A stretch of 55,739 bases of DNA, from positions 1 to 55,739 of the forward strand of contig JAQWQF010000017.1 of the NCBI GenBank assembly GCA_029244935.1, given 5' to 3'. Source of the stretch: Methylophilaceae bacterium (lineage in GTDB: Bacteria > Pseudomonadota > Gammaproteobacteria > Burkholderiales > Methylophilaceae). Under the pieces are notes generated by a model. That model had not been told where the DNA came from, did not search any database, and saw only the letters and a list, made by a program, of their open reading frames with translations. Made by a program: the position numbers and the translations under genes. This document shows, piece after piece, positions 8,926 through 18,364 of the stretch. Every line of letters begins with the position of its first letter. Positions within the stretch are counted from its first letter, which is position 1.

Positions 8926-10101
8926 ATGAAAAAATTTAATATTATCGTTGTTGGATTAGGTTATGTGGGTCTAAGCAATGCAGTTCTCTTAGCTCAACAT
9001 AATAATGTGCTTGCAATAGATGTTGATGAAGAGAGACTTCAATTAATAGCTAAAAAAAAGTCACCTATTCATGATGATTTGATATCTGAATATTTAGCTA
9101 CTAAACCGTTATTTATTAATACTGCATTGGCATGCAATACCTCATATAGTGATGCTGATTATGTAATAATTTCAACTCCAACCAATTATGATGAAATAAC
9201 AAATTGTTTTGATACTCAATCAGTTGAAAGTGTAATTAGTAATATTATAAATGATGGTAGTAAAGCTATTATAGTAATAAAGTCGACAGTTCCTGTTGGG
9301 TTTACAGAAAGGATGAAGAAAAAATTTAAATACAAAAATATTATTTTTTCTCCAGAGTTCCTAAGAGAAGGAAGAGCGTTGTATGATAATTTAAATCCAT
9401 CTCGTATCGTGATCGGAGGTAAAAGTCAGGAATGTAAAGTGTTTGCTGATCTATTAAAATTTGGTGCGGTAAAAGATGATATTCCAACTTTTCATATAAG
9501 TTCAACAGAAGCAGAAGCATCAAAGCTTTTTGCAAATGCATATCTAGCAATGAGGGTAGTTTTTTTCAATGAGCTAGATTCATATTCATCAATTCATGAC
9601 CTTGATTCAAAAAGTATTATTGAGTCAATAGGAGCTGACCCTAGAATAGGCAATGATTATAATAATCCATCATTTGGTTATGGAGGCTACTGTCTTCCTA
9701 AAGATGTTAAGCAACTTCGTGCCAATTATAAAGACGTACCTAATGTATTAATAAGCTCACTTGTTGAAGCTAATTCAACCCGAAAAGATTTTATTGCGGA
9801 ATCTATTATTAATAAAAATCCAAAGGTTGTAGGGGTTTATCGTTTAATTATGAAGTCTGGATCAGATAATTTTAGGGAATCTTCTATTCAGGGGATTATG
9901 AAAAGAATAAAATCTAAGGGGATAAAAGTAGTTATCTATGAGCCTTTACTTGATACGTCAGAATTTTTTTATTCAACAGTTATTAAGGACCTTGGGGTAT
10001 TTAAGGGTATGAGTGACATAATAGTGACTAATAGAATGACAAATGAACTTGATGATGTTTCAAGCAAGGTTTTTACTAGAGATATATTTCATGCTGACTA
10101 A
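8926..10101 (+). CDS. ugd: UDP-glucose 6-dehydrogenase (short E. coli Ugd type)
   Basis: Oxidises UDP-glucose to UDP-glucuronate. The Rossmann motif is GLGYVGL (residues 10-16). Conserved blocks are IKSTVPVGFT, FSPEFLREG and AEASKLFANAYLAMR, and the catalytic cysteine is about C256 in GYGGYCLPKD. At 391 residues it belongs to the compact Ugd group. Its product is the substrate of the following epimerase, so the pair should make UDP-galacturonate. A 7-codon frame (8906-8929) overlaps its start by ATGA. Confidence 0.93.
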   Translation: MKKFNIIVVGLGYVGLSNAVLLAQHNNVLAIDVDEERLQLIAKKKSPIHDDLISEYLATKPLFINTALACNTSYSDADYVIISTPTNYDEITNCFDTQSVESVISNIINDGSKAIIVIKSTVPVGFTERMKKKFKYKNIIFSPEFLREGRALYDNLNPSRIVIGGKSQECKVFADLLKFGAVKDDIPTFHISSTEAEASKLFANAYLAMRVVFFNELDSYSSIHDLDSKSIIESIGADPRIGNDYNNPSFGYGGYCLPKDVKQLRANYKDVPNVLISSLVEANSTRKDFIAESIINKNPKVVGVYRLIMKSGSDNFRESSIQGIMKRIKSKGIKVVIYEPLLDTSEFFYSTVIKDLGVFKGMSDIIVTNRMTNELDDVSSKVFTRDIFHAD

Positions 10102-10139
10102 GTTGATTTAATAATTTTTATAAAGAGAGATCAAATTAA

Positions 10140-11147
10140 GTGATAATTTTAGTAACAGGTTCTGCCGGCTTTATAGGTTCTGCTGTATCTATTAAGTTAT
10201 TAGATAGAGGTGATACTGTAATTGGCATTGATAATCATAATAATTACTATGATCCTGCATTAAAGGAGGCACGTCTAAAGCGCCATATCAATCATCCTAA
10301 TTATACTCATATCCGTATGAATTTAGAGAACCGTGATTCAATAGCAAAGCTTTTTAAGGAAAATAATTTCGATGCTGTTATAAATCTTGCAGCTCAGGCG
10401 GGCGTAAGATATTCACTGGAAAACCCAATGTCGTACATAGACTCAAACCTTATTGGCTTTACAAATATTCTAGAGGGCTGCAGGCATTCTGATGTTGGGC
10501 ATCTTGTTTATGCTTCATCTAGCTCTGTTTATGGATTAAATTCTCAACAACCTTTTTCTACTCATAACTCTAGTGATCACCCAATAAGTCTTTATGCGGC
10601 AACAAAAAAAGCAAATGAGTTAATGGCGCATTCATATTCTCATCTTTATAATTTGCCAACAACAGGTTTACGATTTTTTACAGTTTATGGTCCGTATGAT
10701 AGACCTGACATGGCTCTTCAGAAATTTACTAGTGCCATTATGAATAATGAGACGATTAAAATATATAATTACGGAAAACATAGGCGGGACTTTACTTATA
10801 TTGATGACGTTGTAACTGGAGTTATTAAAGTATTAGATCGACCAGCAACATCAAATAAAAATTGGAGTAATAATAATCCAGATCCAGCTACATCATCGGC
10901 TAAATACCGTATATATAATTTAGGTAATAATAGCCCAGTGGAGCTTATGGATTACATCAAAGCATTAGAGTCTTCATTAGGTAAAGTTGCAAAAAAAGAT
11001 CTGCTTCCAATGCAGCCAGGAGATGTTCTTGATACTTTCGCTGACGTTGATGATTTAGTAAAAGATTTTTTCTTTAAGCCTCAGGTTACTATTTCTCAGG
11101 GAATTGAAAATTTTGTAAAATGGTATTCGAATTACTACCATGATTAG
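10140..11147 (+). CDS. UDP-glucuronate 4-epimerase family SDR
   Basis: Interconverts UDP-glucuronate and UDP-galacturonate, judged from the family. The NAD motif is GSAGFIGS. The block [20 protein letters not shown] is diagnostic of UDP-glucuronate epimerases, and the active site has YASSSSVYG and YAATKKANE (YxxxK). The start is GTG at 10140, preceded by a purine-rich AAGAGAGA. It follows ugd by 38 bases and converges on the methyltransferase gene with a 3-base gap between stops. A UDP-GlcNAc/GalNAc 4-epimerase is a less likely alternative. Confidence 0.88.
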   Translation: MIILVTGSAGFIGSAVSIKLLDRGDTVIGIDNHNNYYDPALKEARLKRHINHPNYTHIRMNLENRDSIAKLFKENNFDAVINLAAQAGVRYSLENPMSYIDSNLIGFTNILEGCRHSDVGHLVYASSSSVYGLNSQQPFSTHNSSDHPISLYAATKKANELMAHSYSHLYNLPTTGLRFFTVYGPYDRPDMALQKFTSAIMNNETIKIYNYGKHRRDFTYIDDVVTGVIKVLDRPATSNKNWSNNNPDPATSSAKYRIYNLGNNSPVELMDYIKALESSLGKVAKKDLLPMQPGDVLDTFADVDDLVKDFFFKPQVTISQGIENFVKWYSNYYHD

Positions 11148-11150
11148 TCC

Positions 11151-12104
11151 TTACAACATTCCTTTAAATCCTTTTATAAGCTCTCTGTCTATTAATGTTT
11201 TATTAGTTTTTTTTCCAAGAAAATAAAAAGCTGATGCGGCGTCATATGATCCAGGTTTATCAATCAAGTAATAATCAAAGTATTTTAGAAAAAAAGAAGT
11301 TAGGTGAGCAAAAGCTGTAAGAAAAAATACAATTTTTCTTGAGGAAGAAAAACTTTTAATGAAGTGAGTATAGGACCAAGCTAGCACTGTTCCTGGCCCC
11401 ATAAGTGGAGCATGCTCTATTTCTTCAAAATTCCTGAATAATCTGCGGTGACCAAGATGAGTAAATCTTGTGAAGTCGTATTGCTTCATATGTACCTGCT
11501 GCATAAAGGGAGTCTCAGCATATACAATTGCTGATGGTTTAAGTACTCTAAAGATTTCATCAACACAACATTGTGGATCTAATACGTGCTCAAGTACAGC
11601 TTGCACTACGACACAGTCAAAAGTTTCGTCTTCGAATGGAATATTGTGACCGTCAGCAATTATTTTCGTATGTGACCCAAAAGATACATCCATACCGATA
11701 GTTTCAAAAGAGGGGTTGTTATATAGGGCTTCCATACCCTCGCCGGGAATACTTCCACCAACAACTAGGATTTTTGCATTTTTTGGGAGAATAGTAGAAA
11801 TTTTTTGATAATTTTTTTTAGCCTTTATATTTAAACCAATACTAGGGGAAAATTTTTTAATAAAGTTATAAAGTTTATTTGGTTTAAGTTTCCATGTTGT
11901 ATCTAATTTTTTTTGAAAATCTTCAATTGAGAAAATACTCTTATTATTAGAAATTATGATTGGTATTCCATCAACAATGGGATAAAAAATTGATCTGTTA
12001 TCAGCATTATAGAATCCACTTACTTCTTCTAGCAACTTTCCATTAGTTTCAGGGCAAATTAGCTTTTCTTTTATTTCGTTTGATATATGCACTTCTAACC
12101 TCAT
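11151..12104 (-). CDS. SAM-dependent methyltransferase with N-terminal Trm112-like segment
   Basis: A 317-residue class I methyltransferase. The N-terminal 60 residues (EKLICPETNGKLLEE, then FYPIVDGIPIIIS) resemble a Trm112-like domain, with a single cysteine where zinc-binding forms have more. The SAM site is ILVVGGSIPGEGM. The later strand DCVVVQAVLEHVLDP followed by EIFRVLKP is the methyltransferase type 11 signature. It is the only minus-strand gene within the polysaccharide island and is divergent from the MarR-type regulator, so it shares the palindrome-containing intergenic region. It probably methylates a glycan or a lipid intermediate; the substrate cannot be read. Confidence 0.8.
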   Translation of the reverse strand: MRLEVHISNEIKEKLICPETNGKLLEEVSGFYNADNRSIFYPIVDGIPIIISNNKSIFSIEDFQKKLDTTWKLKPNKLYNFIKKFSPSIGLNIKAKKNYQKISTILPKNAKILVVGGSIPGEGMEALYNNPSFETIGMDVSFGSHTKIIADGHNIPFEDETFDCVVVQAVLEHVLDPQCCVDEIFRVLKPSAIVYAETPFMQQVHMKQYDFTRFTHLGHRRLFRNFEEIEHAPLMGPGTVLAWSYTHFIKSFSSSRKIVFFLTAFAHLTSFFLKYFDYYLIDKPGSYDAASAFYFLGKKTNKTLIDRELIKGFKGML

Positions 12105-12149
12105 TTTTTATATTATATCTTCCTCTATTCTACCTTTTTTTGAGTATGC

Positions 12150-12187
12150 GTTCAATAATTGAACAATTATGTGTTCAATTATTGAAC
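12150..12187. promoter_or_regulatory. Two 15-bp palindromes, likely operator of the EPS MarR regulator
   Basis: GTTCAATAATTGAAC (12150-12164) and GTTCAATTATTGAAC (12173-12187) are each a perfect 7-bp inverted repeat around one central base, and each is the reverse complement of the other. Their centres (12157 and 12180) are 23 bp apart, about two helical turns, so two dimers could bind the same DNA face. They lie between the methyltransferase and the MarR-type gene. A -10-like TATACT at 12195-12200 would put its -35 region inside the second palindrome. Confidence 0.75.
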
Positions 12188-12231
12188 AATAATATATACT
12201 AGTTAAATATTAAGTTAGGAATAAAAAAATA

Positions 12232-12561
12232 ATGGTTAAGAATTTATTTCAAATACTAAAAATACTAGAGAAGGATTCTAATTTCACTCAAAGAAAACTA
12301 TCAAGTACATTAGGTATTAGTCTTGGAAAGATTAATTATTGTATGAAGAAGCTTATTGAGAAGGGCCTTATTAAGGCTAATAACTTTAGAAATCATAACA
12401 ATAAAATACAGTATTCCTATCTACTAACACCCAAAGGAATAGAAGAAAAGGCAAGGCTTACCCTAGAATTTATTAAAATTAAGACTGAGGAATACAATGC
12501 TTTAGAAGAAGAGATTAGGACATTAAAAGAAGATGCCATAAATGAGAAAAAGAAGGATTAA
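12232..12561 (+). CDS. EPS-associated MarR-family transcriptional regulator
   Basis: A 109-residue winged-helix protein. Residues about 5-75 form the helix-turn-helix and wing (FTQRKLSSTLGISLGKINYC, then LIEKGLIKAN and YLLTPKGIEEKA). The last 35 residues are a charged helix (TEEYNALEEEIRTLKED), probably for dimerisation. The short size, the LTPKGIEEKA turn and the location in an exopolysaccharide cluster fit the EPS-associated MarR subfamily. The palindromes just upstream suggest that it controls its own operon (manC, gmd, colC-like, colD and onward) and perhaps the divergent methyltransferase. Which ligand or signal it senses is unknown. Confidence 0.85.
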   Translation: MVKNLFQILKILEKDSNFTQRKLSSTLGISLGKINYCMKKLIEKGLIKANNFRNHNNKIQYSYLLTPKGIEEKARLTLEFIKIKTEEYNALEEEIRTLKEDAINEKKKD

Positions 12562-12563
12562 TT

Positions 12564-12641
12564 GTGAAGGATATGATTTTAACTTTTTTATCTTTCTTGC
12601 TGAATATTATGAAAATTCAAAAGGCAATGACAGTTAGATGA
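12564..12641 (+). CDS. Mini-ORF of 25 residues between the MarR regulator and manC
   Basis: A GTG-start frame with AAGGA six bases upstream (12553-12557), beginning two bases after the regulator stop. Its TGA (12639-12641) overlaps the manC ATG as ATGA. The peptide begins MKDMILTFLSFLLNIM and is hydrophobic, with a basic C-terminus. It exactly fills the 76-base gap between the two genes. It could be a coupling leader for manC or a small membrane peptide. A chance frame cannot be excluded at this length. Confidence 0.4.
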   Translation: MKDMILTFLSFLLNIMKIQKAMTVR

Positions 12642-14077
12642 TTAATAGTATCGATTTAAAAATAGTGCCAATTATTCTTTGTGGTGGGCAGGGTAAACGG
12701 CTATGGCCTTTATCAAGACCAGAAAATCCTAAGCAATACCTGCCCCTAATAAGCGAAAATTCTATGTTACAAGAAACAATATTACGCCTAAAAGAGCTTC
12801 CAAATCTTGAGAGTCCAGTTATTGTATGTAATTCTGAACATAGATTTTTGGTGGCGGAGCAGTTTAAGGAAATTAATATAGATGAGCCAGCAATACTTTT
12901 AGAGCCTCTTGGAAGAAATACTGCACCTGCTATATCTGCTGCTGCTTTTCATGTTCTTGATCTCCATACAAATGCATTACTATTAGTTTTACCTGCAGAT
13001 CATTATATTGATGACATAGATAGTTTTTATGAGGCGATAAATATAGCAAAAAATAATGCTTTGAATAATAAATTAGTAACCTTTGGTGTAAAACCAAAGG
13101 ACGCTAATACAGAATACGGTTATATTAAATCTAAGGATCAATTTAATGATGGGGCTTATAGCATTGATAAGTTTACAGAAAAACCAAATCTTAAAACCGC
13201 TCAATCATTTTTAAAGCAAGGAAAGTATTTATGGAATAGTGGAATGTTTATGTTTAAGGCAGATATTCTAATAAATGAACTTACTAAATATTCCTCTATT
13301 ATTACTAGGGCAACAAAAATTTCAGTCGCTAATGCATTAAAAGATCTTGATTTTATAAGGTTAGAAAAAAAAGCATTCTCATCATGCCCTACGGTATCCA
13401 TTGATTACGCTCTTATGGAAAAAAGTAATAATACAGTTGTAGTTCCCTTAGATGCTGGGTGGAATGATATTGGTTCGTGGGAGACATTAAGTAAATTTGG
13501 CAAGAAAGATTCTAATGGAAATATCATTAAAGGTGATGTGATAACCGATAATACTTCTAATACGTATATTAATTCGAGTTCTAATCGTAATAAGGTTGTA
13601 ACAATTGGTATTGATAATTTAGTGATTGTAAATACGCATGATGTAACCTTAATCTCAACAAAAGAAATGTCTGGTGATGTAAAGCTAATTGCTGATAATT
13701 TAGAAAAAGACACTAAAAAGTTCAACAGACATGTAAAGGTTTATCGGCCATGGGGCTGGTTTGAAGTTCTAGAGATAGGTAAATTTTTTCAAATTAAGAA
13801 ACTTCACGTTAAGGCTAAAGAAAAACTTTCATTTCAGTTTCATAATAAAAGAGCAGAGTTTTGGGCTGTTGTTAAAGGGGTTGCATCAATTCGTCAAGAA
13901 GATAAGGAATTAAATTTATCTGTTGGAGATTCAATTCATATAGCTCAGGGAGAGAAACATAGCCTTGCAAATAATACAGATGAAGATTTAGAGGTAATTG
14001 AGGTTCAAAGTGGTAAATATTTTGGGGAAGATGACATAGTTAGACTTGAAGACATTTATGGAAGGATTAAAAAATGA
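12638..14077 (+). CDS. manC: Mannose-1-phosphate guanylyltransferase / mannose-6-phosphate isomerase
   Basis: Bifunctional enzyme that makes GDP-mannose from fructose 6-phosphate-derived mannose phosphates; the phosphomannomutase step is encoded elsewhere. The guanylyltransferase signature is [24 protein letters not shown] near the N-terminus, interrupted by no changes in its G-G-x-G-x-R-L core. The block [14 protein letters not shown] follows in the middle. The C-terminal isomerase cupin carries [10 protein letters not shown] and [11 protein letters not shown], where the usual LQ-HHHR metal region is altered to FQFHNKR. At 479 residues it has full length. Its 3' end overlaps gmd by 4 bases. 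Confidence 0.94.
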   Translation: MINSIDLKIVPIILCGGQGKRLWPLSRPENPKQYLPLISENSMLQETILRLKELPNLESPVIVCNSEHRFLVAEQFKEINIDEPAILLEPLGRNTAPAISAAAFHVLDLHTNALLLVLPADHYIDDIDSFYEAINIAKNNALNNKLVTFGVKPKDANTEYGYIKSKDQFNDGAYSIDKFTEKPNLKTAQSFLKQGKYLWNSGMFMFKADILINELTKYSSIITRATKISVANALKDLDFIRLEKKAFSSCPTVSIDYALMEKSNNTVVVPLDAGWNDIGSWETLSKFGKKDSNGNIIKGDVITDNTSNTYINSSSNRNKVVTIGIDNLVIVNTHDVTLISTKEMSGDVKLIADNLEKDTKKFNRHVKVYRPWGWFEVLEIGKFFQIKKLHVKAKEKLSFQFHNKRAEFWAVVKGVASIRQEDKELNLSVGDSIHIAQGEKHSLANNTDEDLEVIEVQSGKYFGEDDIVRLEDIYGRIKK

Positions 14078-15189
14078 AAAAAGCATTGATAACTGGAATT
14101 ACAGGACAGGACGGCTCGTATTTGGCAGAATTTTTATTGGAGAAGGGGTATGAGGTTCATGGAATTAAACGACGCGCATCCTCATTTAATACACAGCGGA
14201 TTGATCATATATTTCAGGATCCCCATTCAAAAAATCCAAAACTTTTTTTACATTATGGTGATTTAACCGATAGTACAAATATAACTAGAATTTTAAAAGA
14301 GGTTAAGCCGGATGAAATCTACAATCTTGCTGCCCAATCACATGTTGGTGTAAGTTTCTCTATTCCGGAATACACAGCAGATGTCGTTGCTTTAGGCACC
14401 CTCCGATTATTAGAAGCAATAAGGTTGTTAGGAATGGAGAAAAAAACAAGATTTTATCAAGCTTCAACATCAGAGCTTTATGGAAAAGTAAGAGAGACTC
14501 CCCAAACTGAAACTACTCCATTTCATCCAAGATCCCCCTACGGAGTTGCAAAAATGTATGCTTACTTGATTGTTGTTAACTATCGTGAGTCCTATGATCT
14601 ATTTGCATGTAATGGCATATTATTTAACCACGAGTCACCCAGAAGAGGTGAGACGTTTGTTACAAGAAAAATCACCCGTGCTTTATGTAATATCGCTCAA
14701 GGGTTAGAAAAATGCCTTTATATGGGAAATATAAATGCCTTAAGAGATTGGGGTCACGCAAAAGATTATGTTCGCATGCAATGGATGATGTTACAGCAAA
14801 AGACCCCTGAAGATTTTTGTATTGCAACCGGTGTACAACACTCTATAAGAGATTTTATTCTTTGGTCAGCATCTGAACTTGGAATTAATATTAGATTTGA
14901 AGGGGATGGCTTAGATGAGGTAGGCATAGTTGAATCTATTAACGGTGACGATGCTCCTGGGATTAGAATTGGAGACGTAATTATTAAGATTGATAGTCGT
15001 TATTTTAGACCTGCGGAGGTTGATTCATTACTTGGTAGCCCAAAAAAAGCTAAGGAAAAACTAGGATGGATTCCGGAAATCAATGCAAAAGAAATGTGCA
15101 CTGAAATGATTAATGAGGATCTATTGAGCGCAAAGCGTAATGCTTTTCTTATTAAGAATGGTCATAAACTCACAATCCCTACGGAATAA
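14074..15189 (+). CDS. gmd: GDP-mannose 4,6-dehydratase
   Basis: Converts GDP-D-mannose to GDP-4-keto-6-deoxy-D-mannose. The 371-residue protein has [16 protein letters not shown] at the NADP site. It also has the diagnostic [14 protein letters not shown], the catalytic [16 protein letters not shown] as YxxxK, and [19 protein letters not shown]. These match E. coli-type Gmd closely. The product is the branch point to fucose, colitose, perosamine or rhamnose; the two genes immediately downstream indicate the colitose branch. Confidence 0.96.
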   Translation: MKKALITGITGQDGSYLAEFLLEKGYEVHGIKRRASSFNTQRIDHIFQDPHSKNPKLFLHYGDLTDSTNITRILKEVKPDEIYNLAAQSHVGVSFSIPEYTADVVALGTLRLLEAIRLLGMEKKTRFYQASTSELYGKVRETPQTETTPFHPRSPYGVAKMYAYLIVVNYRESYDLFACNGILFNHESPRRGETFVTRKITRALCNIAQGLEKCLYMGNINALRDWGHAKDYVRMQWMMLQQKTPEDFCIATGVQHSIRDFILWSASELGINIRFEGDGLDEVGIVESINGDDAPGIRIGDVIIKIDSRYFRPAEVDSLLGSPKKAKEKLGWIPEINAKEMCTEMINEDLLSAKRNAFLIKNGHKLTIPTE

Positions 15190-15195
15190 TTTCTT

Positions 15196-16119
15196 ATGAA
15201 TATTTTACTTACTGGTTCGACTGGCATGGTGGGAAGAAATATTTTAGAACATCAAAATAGTAGTGCCTATAAAATATTTAATCCCACAAGCTCCGAACTG
15301 AATTTGTTAGATATGGGATCAGTTAATCATTTTTTAAAAAACCACAAGCTCGATTTAATAATACATGCGGCTGGGCATGTAGGTGGAATAGAGGCAAACA
15401 TTTCTAATCCTGCAAAGTTTTTAACTGACAATATGCTTATGGGAATAAATATTATAAATGCATCTAGGTGTGCTGGTATTCAAAAATTTATTAATATTGC
15501 GAGCTCTTGTATGTACCCTGTGAATGCTAAGAATCCATTATCAGAGGAACAAATTTTAGATGGTAAATTGGAACCTACAAATGAAGGGTATGCGCTAGCT
15601 AAAATAGCCGCCACTAAATTATGTGACTATATATCTAAGGAGGATCCTTCTTTAAAGTATAAAACAGTTATACCTTGCAATATGTATGGAAAATACGATA
15701 ATTTTAATCCACAATCATCACATATGATTGCCGCTGTGATAAAAAAGATTCACGATGCAAAATCCCAAAAAAAACAATCAGTTGATATTTGGGGAGACGG
15801 AAAAGCTAGACGAGAATTTATGTATGCCGCTGATTTTGCTGATTTTATTTTTTATTCCATTAAGAACTTTGAAAAAATGCCTAATATCATGAATGTTGGT
15901 ATTGGGCATGATTACTCAGTCGAGGATTATTACATCAGTATTTCAAAAATATTAAATTATGAAGGTAGTTTTAATTATGAAATTAATAAACCTGTCGGTA
16001 TGCCACAAAAGTTATTGGATTCAAATAGGCTTCTTAAATTTGGGTGGACCTATAAAACAGATCTTGATAATGGTATTCGATATACCTACGATCAATTTTT
16101 TAATAAGGGTGATAGATGA
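15196..16119 (+). CDS. colC: GDP-colitose / GDP-fucose synthase family reductase (ColC-like)
   Basis: An SDR of 307 residues related to GDP-fucose synthase. It has GSTGMVG (residues 7-13), the HAAGHVGGIEAN block, SSCMYP, and Y132/K136 in GYALAKIAATKLCDY. Family members epimerise at C5 (and C3 for fucose) and reduce C4. Because it is followed by colD with a 4-base overlap, the likely substrate is GDP-4-keto-3,6-dideoxymannose and the product GDP-L-colitose. If the colD product did not act, it could work as GDP-fucose synthase, so the symbol rests on context and on remembered similarity to ColC. Confidence 0.78.
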   Translation: MNILLTGSTGMVGRNILEHQNSSAYKIFNPTSSELNLLDMGSVNHFLKNHKLDLIIHAAGHVGGIEANISNPAKFLTDNMLMGINIINASRCAGIQKFINIASSCMYPVNAKNPLSEEQILDGKLEPTNEGYALAKIAATKLCDYISKEDPSLKYKTVIPCNMYGKYDNFNPQSSHMIAAVIKKIHDAKSQKKQSVDIWGDGKARREFMYAADFADFIFYSIKNFEKMPNIMNVGIGHDYSVEDYYISISKILNYEGSFNYEINKPVGMPQKLLDSNRLLKFGWTYKTDLDNGIRYTYDQFFNKGDR

Positions 16120-17282
16120 GTAATTATCCATTAGCAACAAGCTCATGGGGTGATGAGGAAATAAAGGCGATTCAAAAAGTCGTTAAAGATGACAGTTACA
16201 CCATGGGTAAAAAGGTTAGAGCTTGCGAGAATGAATTATCATCATTCTTAAATAGAAAGTATTCCGTCATGGTAAATTCAGGCTCAGCTGCAAATTTATT
16301 AGCAATTGCTTCATTATTTTATACAAAAAATCCAATGTTAAGAAAGGGGGATGAAGTTATTGTGCCTGCAGTTTCGTGGTCAACTACATATTTTCCATTA
16401 CAGCAGTTTGGCTTGAAATTAAAATTTGTTGATATTGATCTAAGCACACTAAACTATAATTTAGACGATTTAAAGACAGCAATAAGTAATAAAACAAAGC
16501 TGCTGATGGTAGTAAATCTTTTAGGCAATCCAAATGAATTCAATGTAATTGAAGAAATCATAGATGATAAAGATATTGTTATGGTTGAAGATAATTGCGA
16601 ATCCCTGGGTGCTGAATACCAGGGAAGACAGGCTGGAACCTTTGGACTTCTAGGTACATTTTCGTCTTTCTTCTCTCATCATATATCCACTATGGAAGGA
16701 GGTTTTGTTACTACTGATGACGAAGAGCTCTACCATATACTTATATCATTAAGAGCACATGGCTGGACAAGAGATCTCCCAAAGATAAATATGGTTTCCA
16801 ATAAATCTGATGATTCGTTTGAGGAATCCTTTAGATTTATATTGCCAGGTTTTAATGTGCGCCCTCTTGAGATGAGTGGAGCAATAGGTATCGAACAGAT
16901 TAAAAAACTGAAAAAATTTATAGAGCAAAGAAGAGCTAATGCTAGGTTATTTATAGAGCTATTTACAGATCACCCTAATTTTTTAATACAAAAAGATTCT
17001 TGTGCGAGCTCATGGTTCGGTTTTGCATTGACTATTAAACCAAAATCTAATTTAGATAGAAAAGTGGTATTAAAGAAGTTATTAGATAATTCGATTGAGT
17101 TTAGGCCTATTGTTGGGGGAAACTTTGTAAAAAATGAAGTCATGAAATATATAGATTACGATATACATAAGGAGCTAATAAACGCTGACTATATTGATAA
17201 TAATGGTTTTTTTGTTGGAAATAGTCATATAAATTTATCAAATGAAATCAATAACTTACATAAAGTTCTAGGAGTAAAATAA
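16116..17282 (+). CDS. colD: GDP-4-keto-6-deoxy-D-mannose 3-dehydratase ColD
   Basis: A PLP enzyme of the DegT/DnrJ/EryC1/StrS fold that removes the C3 hydroxyl of GDP-4-keto-6-deoxymannose instead of transaminating C4. The PLP-lysine position is replaced by histidine: SSFFSHHISTMEGG puts H188 where aminotransferases have lysine, as in characterised E. coli ColD. D159 in VEDNCES matches the pyridine-binding aspartate. The 388-residue length and blocks such as VNSGSAANLL, PAVSWSTTYFPLQQ and LRAHGWTRDLP fit ColD very well from memory. It overlaps the colC-like gene by 4 bases. With ManC and Gmd it completes GDP-colitose synthesis. Confidence 0.9.
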   Translation: MSNYPLATSSWGDEEIKAIQKVVKDDSYTMGKKVRACENELSSFLNRKYSVMVNSGSAANLLAIASLFYTKNPMLRKGDEVIVPAVSWSTTYFPLQQFGLKLKFVDIDLSTLNYNLDDLKTAISNKTKLLMVVNLLGNPNEFNVIEEIIDDKDIVMVEDNCESLGAEYQGRQAGTFGLLGTFSSFFSHHISTMEGGFVTTDDEELYHILISLRAHGWTRDLPKINMVSNKSDDSFEESFRFILPGFNVRPLEMSGAIGIEQIKKLKKFIEQRRANARLFIELFTDHPNFLIQKDSCASSWFGFALTIKPKSNLDRKVVLKKLLDNSIEFRPIVGGNFVKNEVMKYIDYDIHKELINADYIDNNGFFVGNSHINLSNEINNLHKVLGVK

Positions 17283-17284
17283 AT

Positions 17285-18364
17285 TTGCCTAGTGATTTTG
17301 GAATTTTACTTGTTACCAAAAATACATACTCAATGGTTGATGAGTGGTTTAGCCTGTCTGATTATTCAAATATTCCTATTTTAAATATTGATTTAAATAG
17401 TGACTATAAGAATAAATCCTATGGAAAGAATTTATGTAAAGAGAAGGGCATTAATTTTCTGGATTGCGACGGAACAGAAATGCAAAAAAATATAAATCAA
17501 GCTGTAGATTTTTTTAAGGAAAAATATGATATTTCCTGGGTTTTGTATATGCATCACGATGCATTTCCAATGCATAAGGACACACTAGATAAATTAAATA
17601 ATTTGCTCAGGAAATCACAGGCACTTACTAATTTTGGTGTTATTGGTTTTAACATATATCACGACAAGTTTGATCTAGATAAATTTGATCCCAATATAAA
17701 GCAGCTGATGACAACAGCAAGAGCTCCACTTGAGCTAGGTAATGGTTACTACAATAGAAGTATTGAATCAAGGGTTGATTATTCGAAATTTAATTTTAAA
17801 CCATATGCTGTCGAATCAGTAATGTGGAGTACAGCAATGATTAACTATCATCAATTTAAAAAGCATATAAAAATTGATGAAAAATTTAATTTTTTCCATT
17901 CGTGGGATGATATAGCTTTTCAATTTTTAGATAATAATATTTATAATGTTGTAATTCCACATATTACTTTTGGGCATGACCAATCACTAAAAATTAAGCA
18001 TAAAATTCCATTTAGCTCTCCCAATAGCAATAAAAATATTGTCTCTAAGCTCTATGGAAGATCTGATCATTTATCAATTTGGAAAGAAAAATGGGGGTTT
18101 ACTTATAGCCTTTCTAAGCAATTACTAGGGGGCGATAGTTTTATTAATAGTAATGGAAATATTAATAAACTTTTAATAATTATTTCAAGATTATTTAATA
18201 TTGATTTTTCTTCATCATTAGAAACTGTAGCTAGAAAAACCTTTAATACATACATCAAAAAAAATCCTTACAGAAAAAAAACATTAATTGATGCATTCAA
18301 AGACCATGATCCCAAAAGTGGCCCCTTAAAATATTTTGATATCGGACTAGATGATGGAATTTAA
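17285..18364 (+). CDS. Putative glycosyltransferase, family not recognised
   Basis: A 359-residue protein starting with TTG at 17285, two bases after colD, behind a GGAG. The N-terminal part has alternating strands (FGILLVTKNTYSMVDEWF, then ISWVLYMHHDAFPMH). The HHDAFP segment is placed like the metal-binding D-x-D of GT-A glycosyltransferases. A later FFHSWDDIAFQF resembles the ED/catalytic-base region of GT2 enzymes. There is no signal peptide or membrane helix. Position between sugar-nucleotide genes and an ABC flippase supports a glycosyltransferase, possibly the colitosyltransferase, but I cannot name the family. Confidence 0.6.
   Translation: MPSDFGILLVTKNTYSMVDEWFSLSDYSNIPILNIDLNSDYKNKSYGKNLCKEKGINFLDCDGTEMQKNINQAVDFFKEKYDISWVLYMHHDAFPMHKDTLDKLNNLLRKSQALTNFGVIGFNIYHDKFDLDKFDPNIKQLMTTARAPLELGNGYYNRSIESRVDYSKFNFKPYAVESVMWSTAMINYHQFKKHIKIDEKFNFFHSWDDIAFQFLDNNIYNVVIPHITFGHDQSLKIKHKIPFSSPNSNKNIVSKLYGRSDHLSIWKEKWGFTYSLSKQLLGGDSFINSNGNINKLLIIISRLFNIDFSSSLETVARKTFNTYIKKNPYRKKTLIDAFKDHDPKSGPLKYFDIGLDDGI

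Noticed and set aside
8906-8929. Seven-codon frame overlapping the ugd start
   Set aside because: Too short to separate from chance; noted only because its ATGA overlap resembles the two longer mini-ORFs.
13405-13725. Minus-strand ORF of 106 codons within manC
   Set aside because: It is antisense to a conserved part of manC and hydrophobic only because of the reverse codon pattern.
15196-16119. Plain GDP-L-fucose synthase as the final call
   Set aside because: The overlap with colD and the GYALAKI...LCDYIS pattern fit ColC better; fucose synthase is kept as the alternative.
16116-17282. First read as a GDP-perosamine synthase or sugar aminotransferase
   Set aside because: The PLP-lysine position is histidine (SHHIS), which fits a 3-dehydratase of the ColD type, not an aminotransferase.
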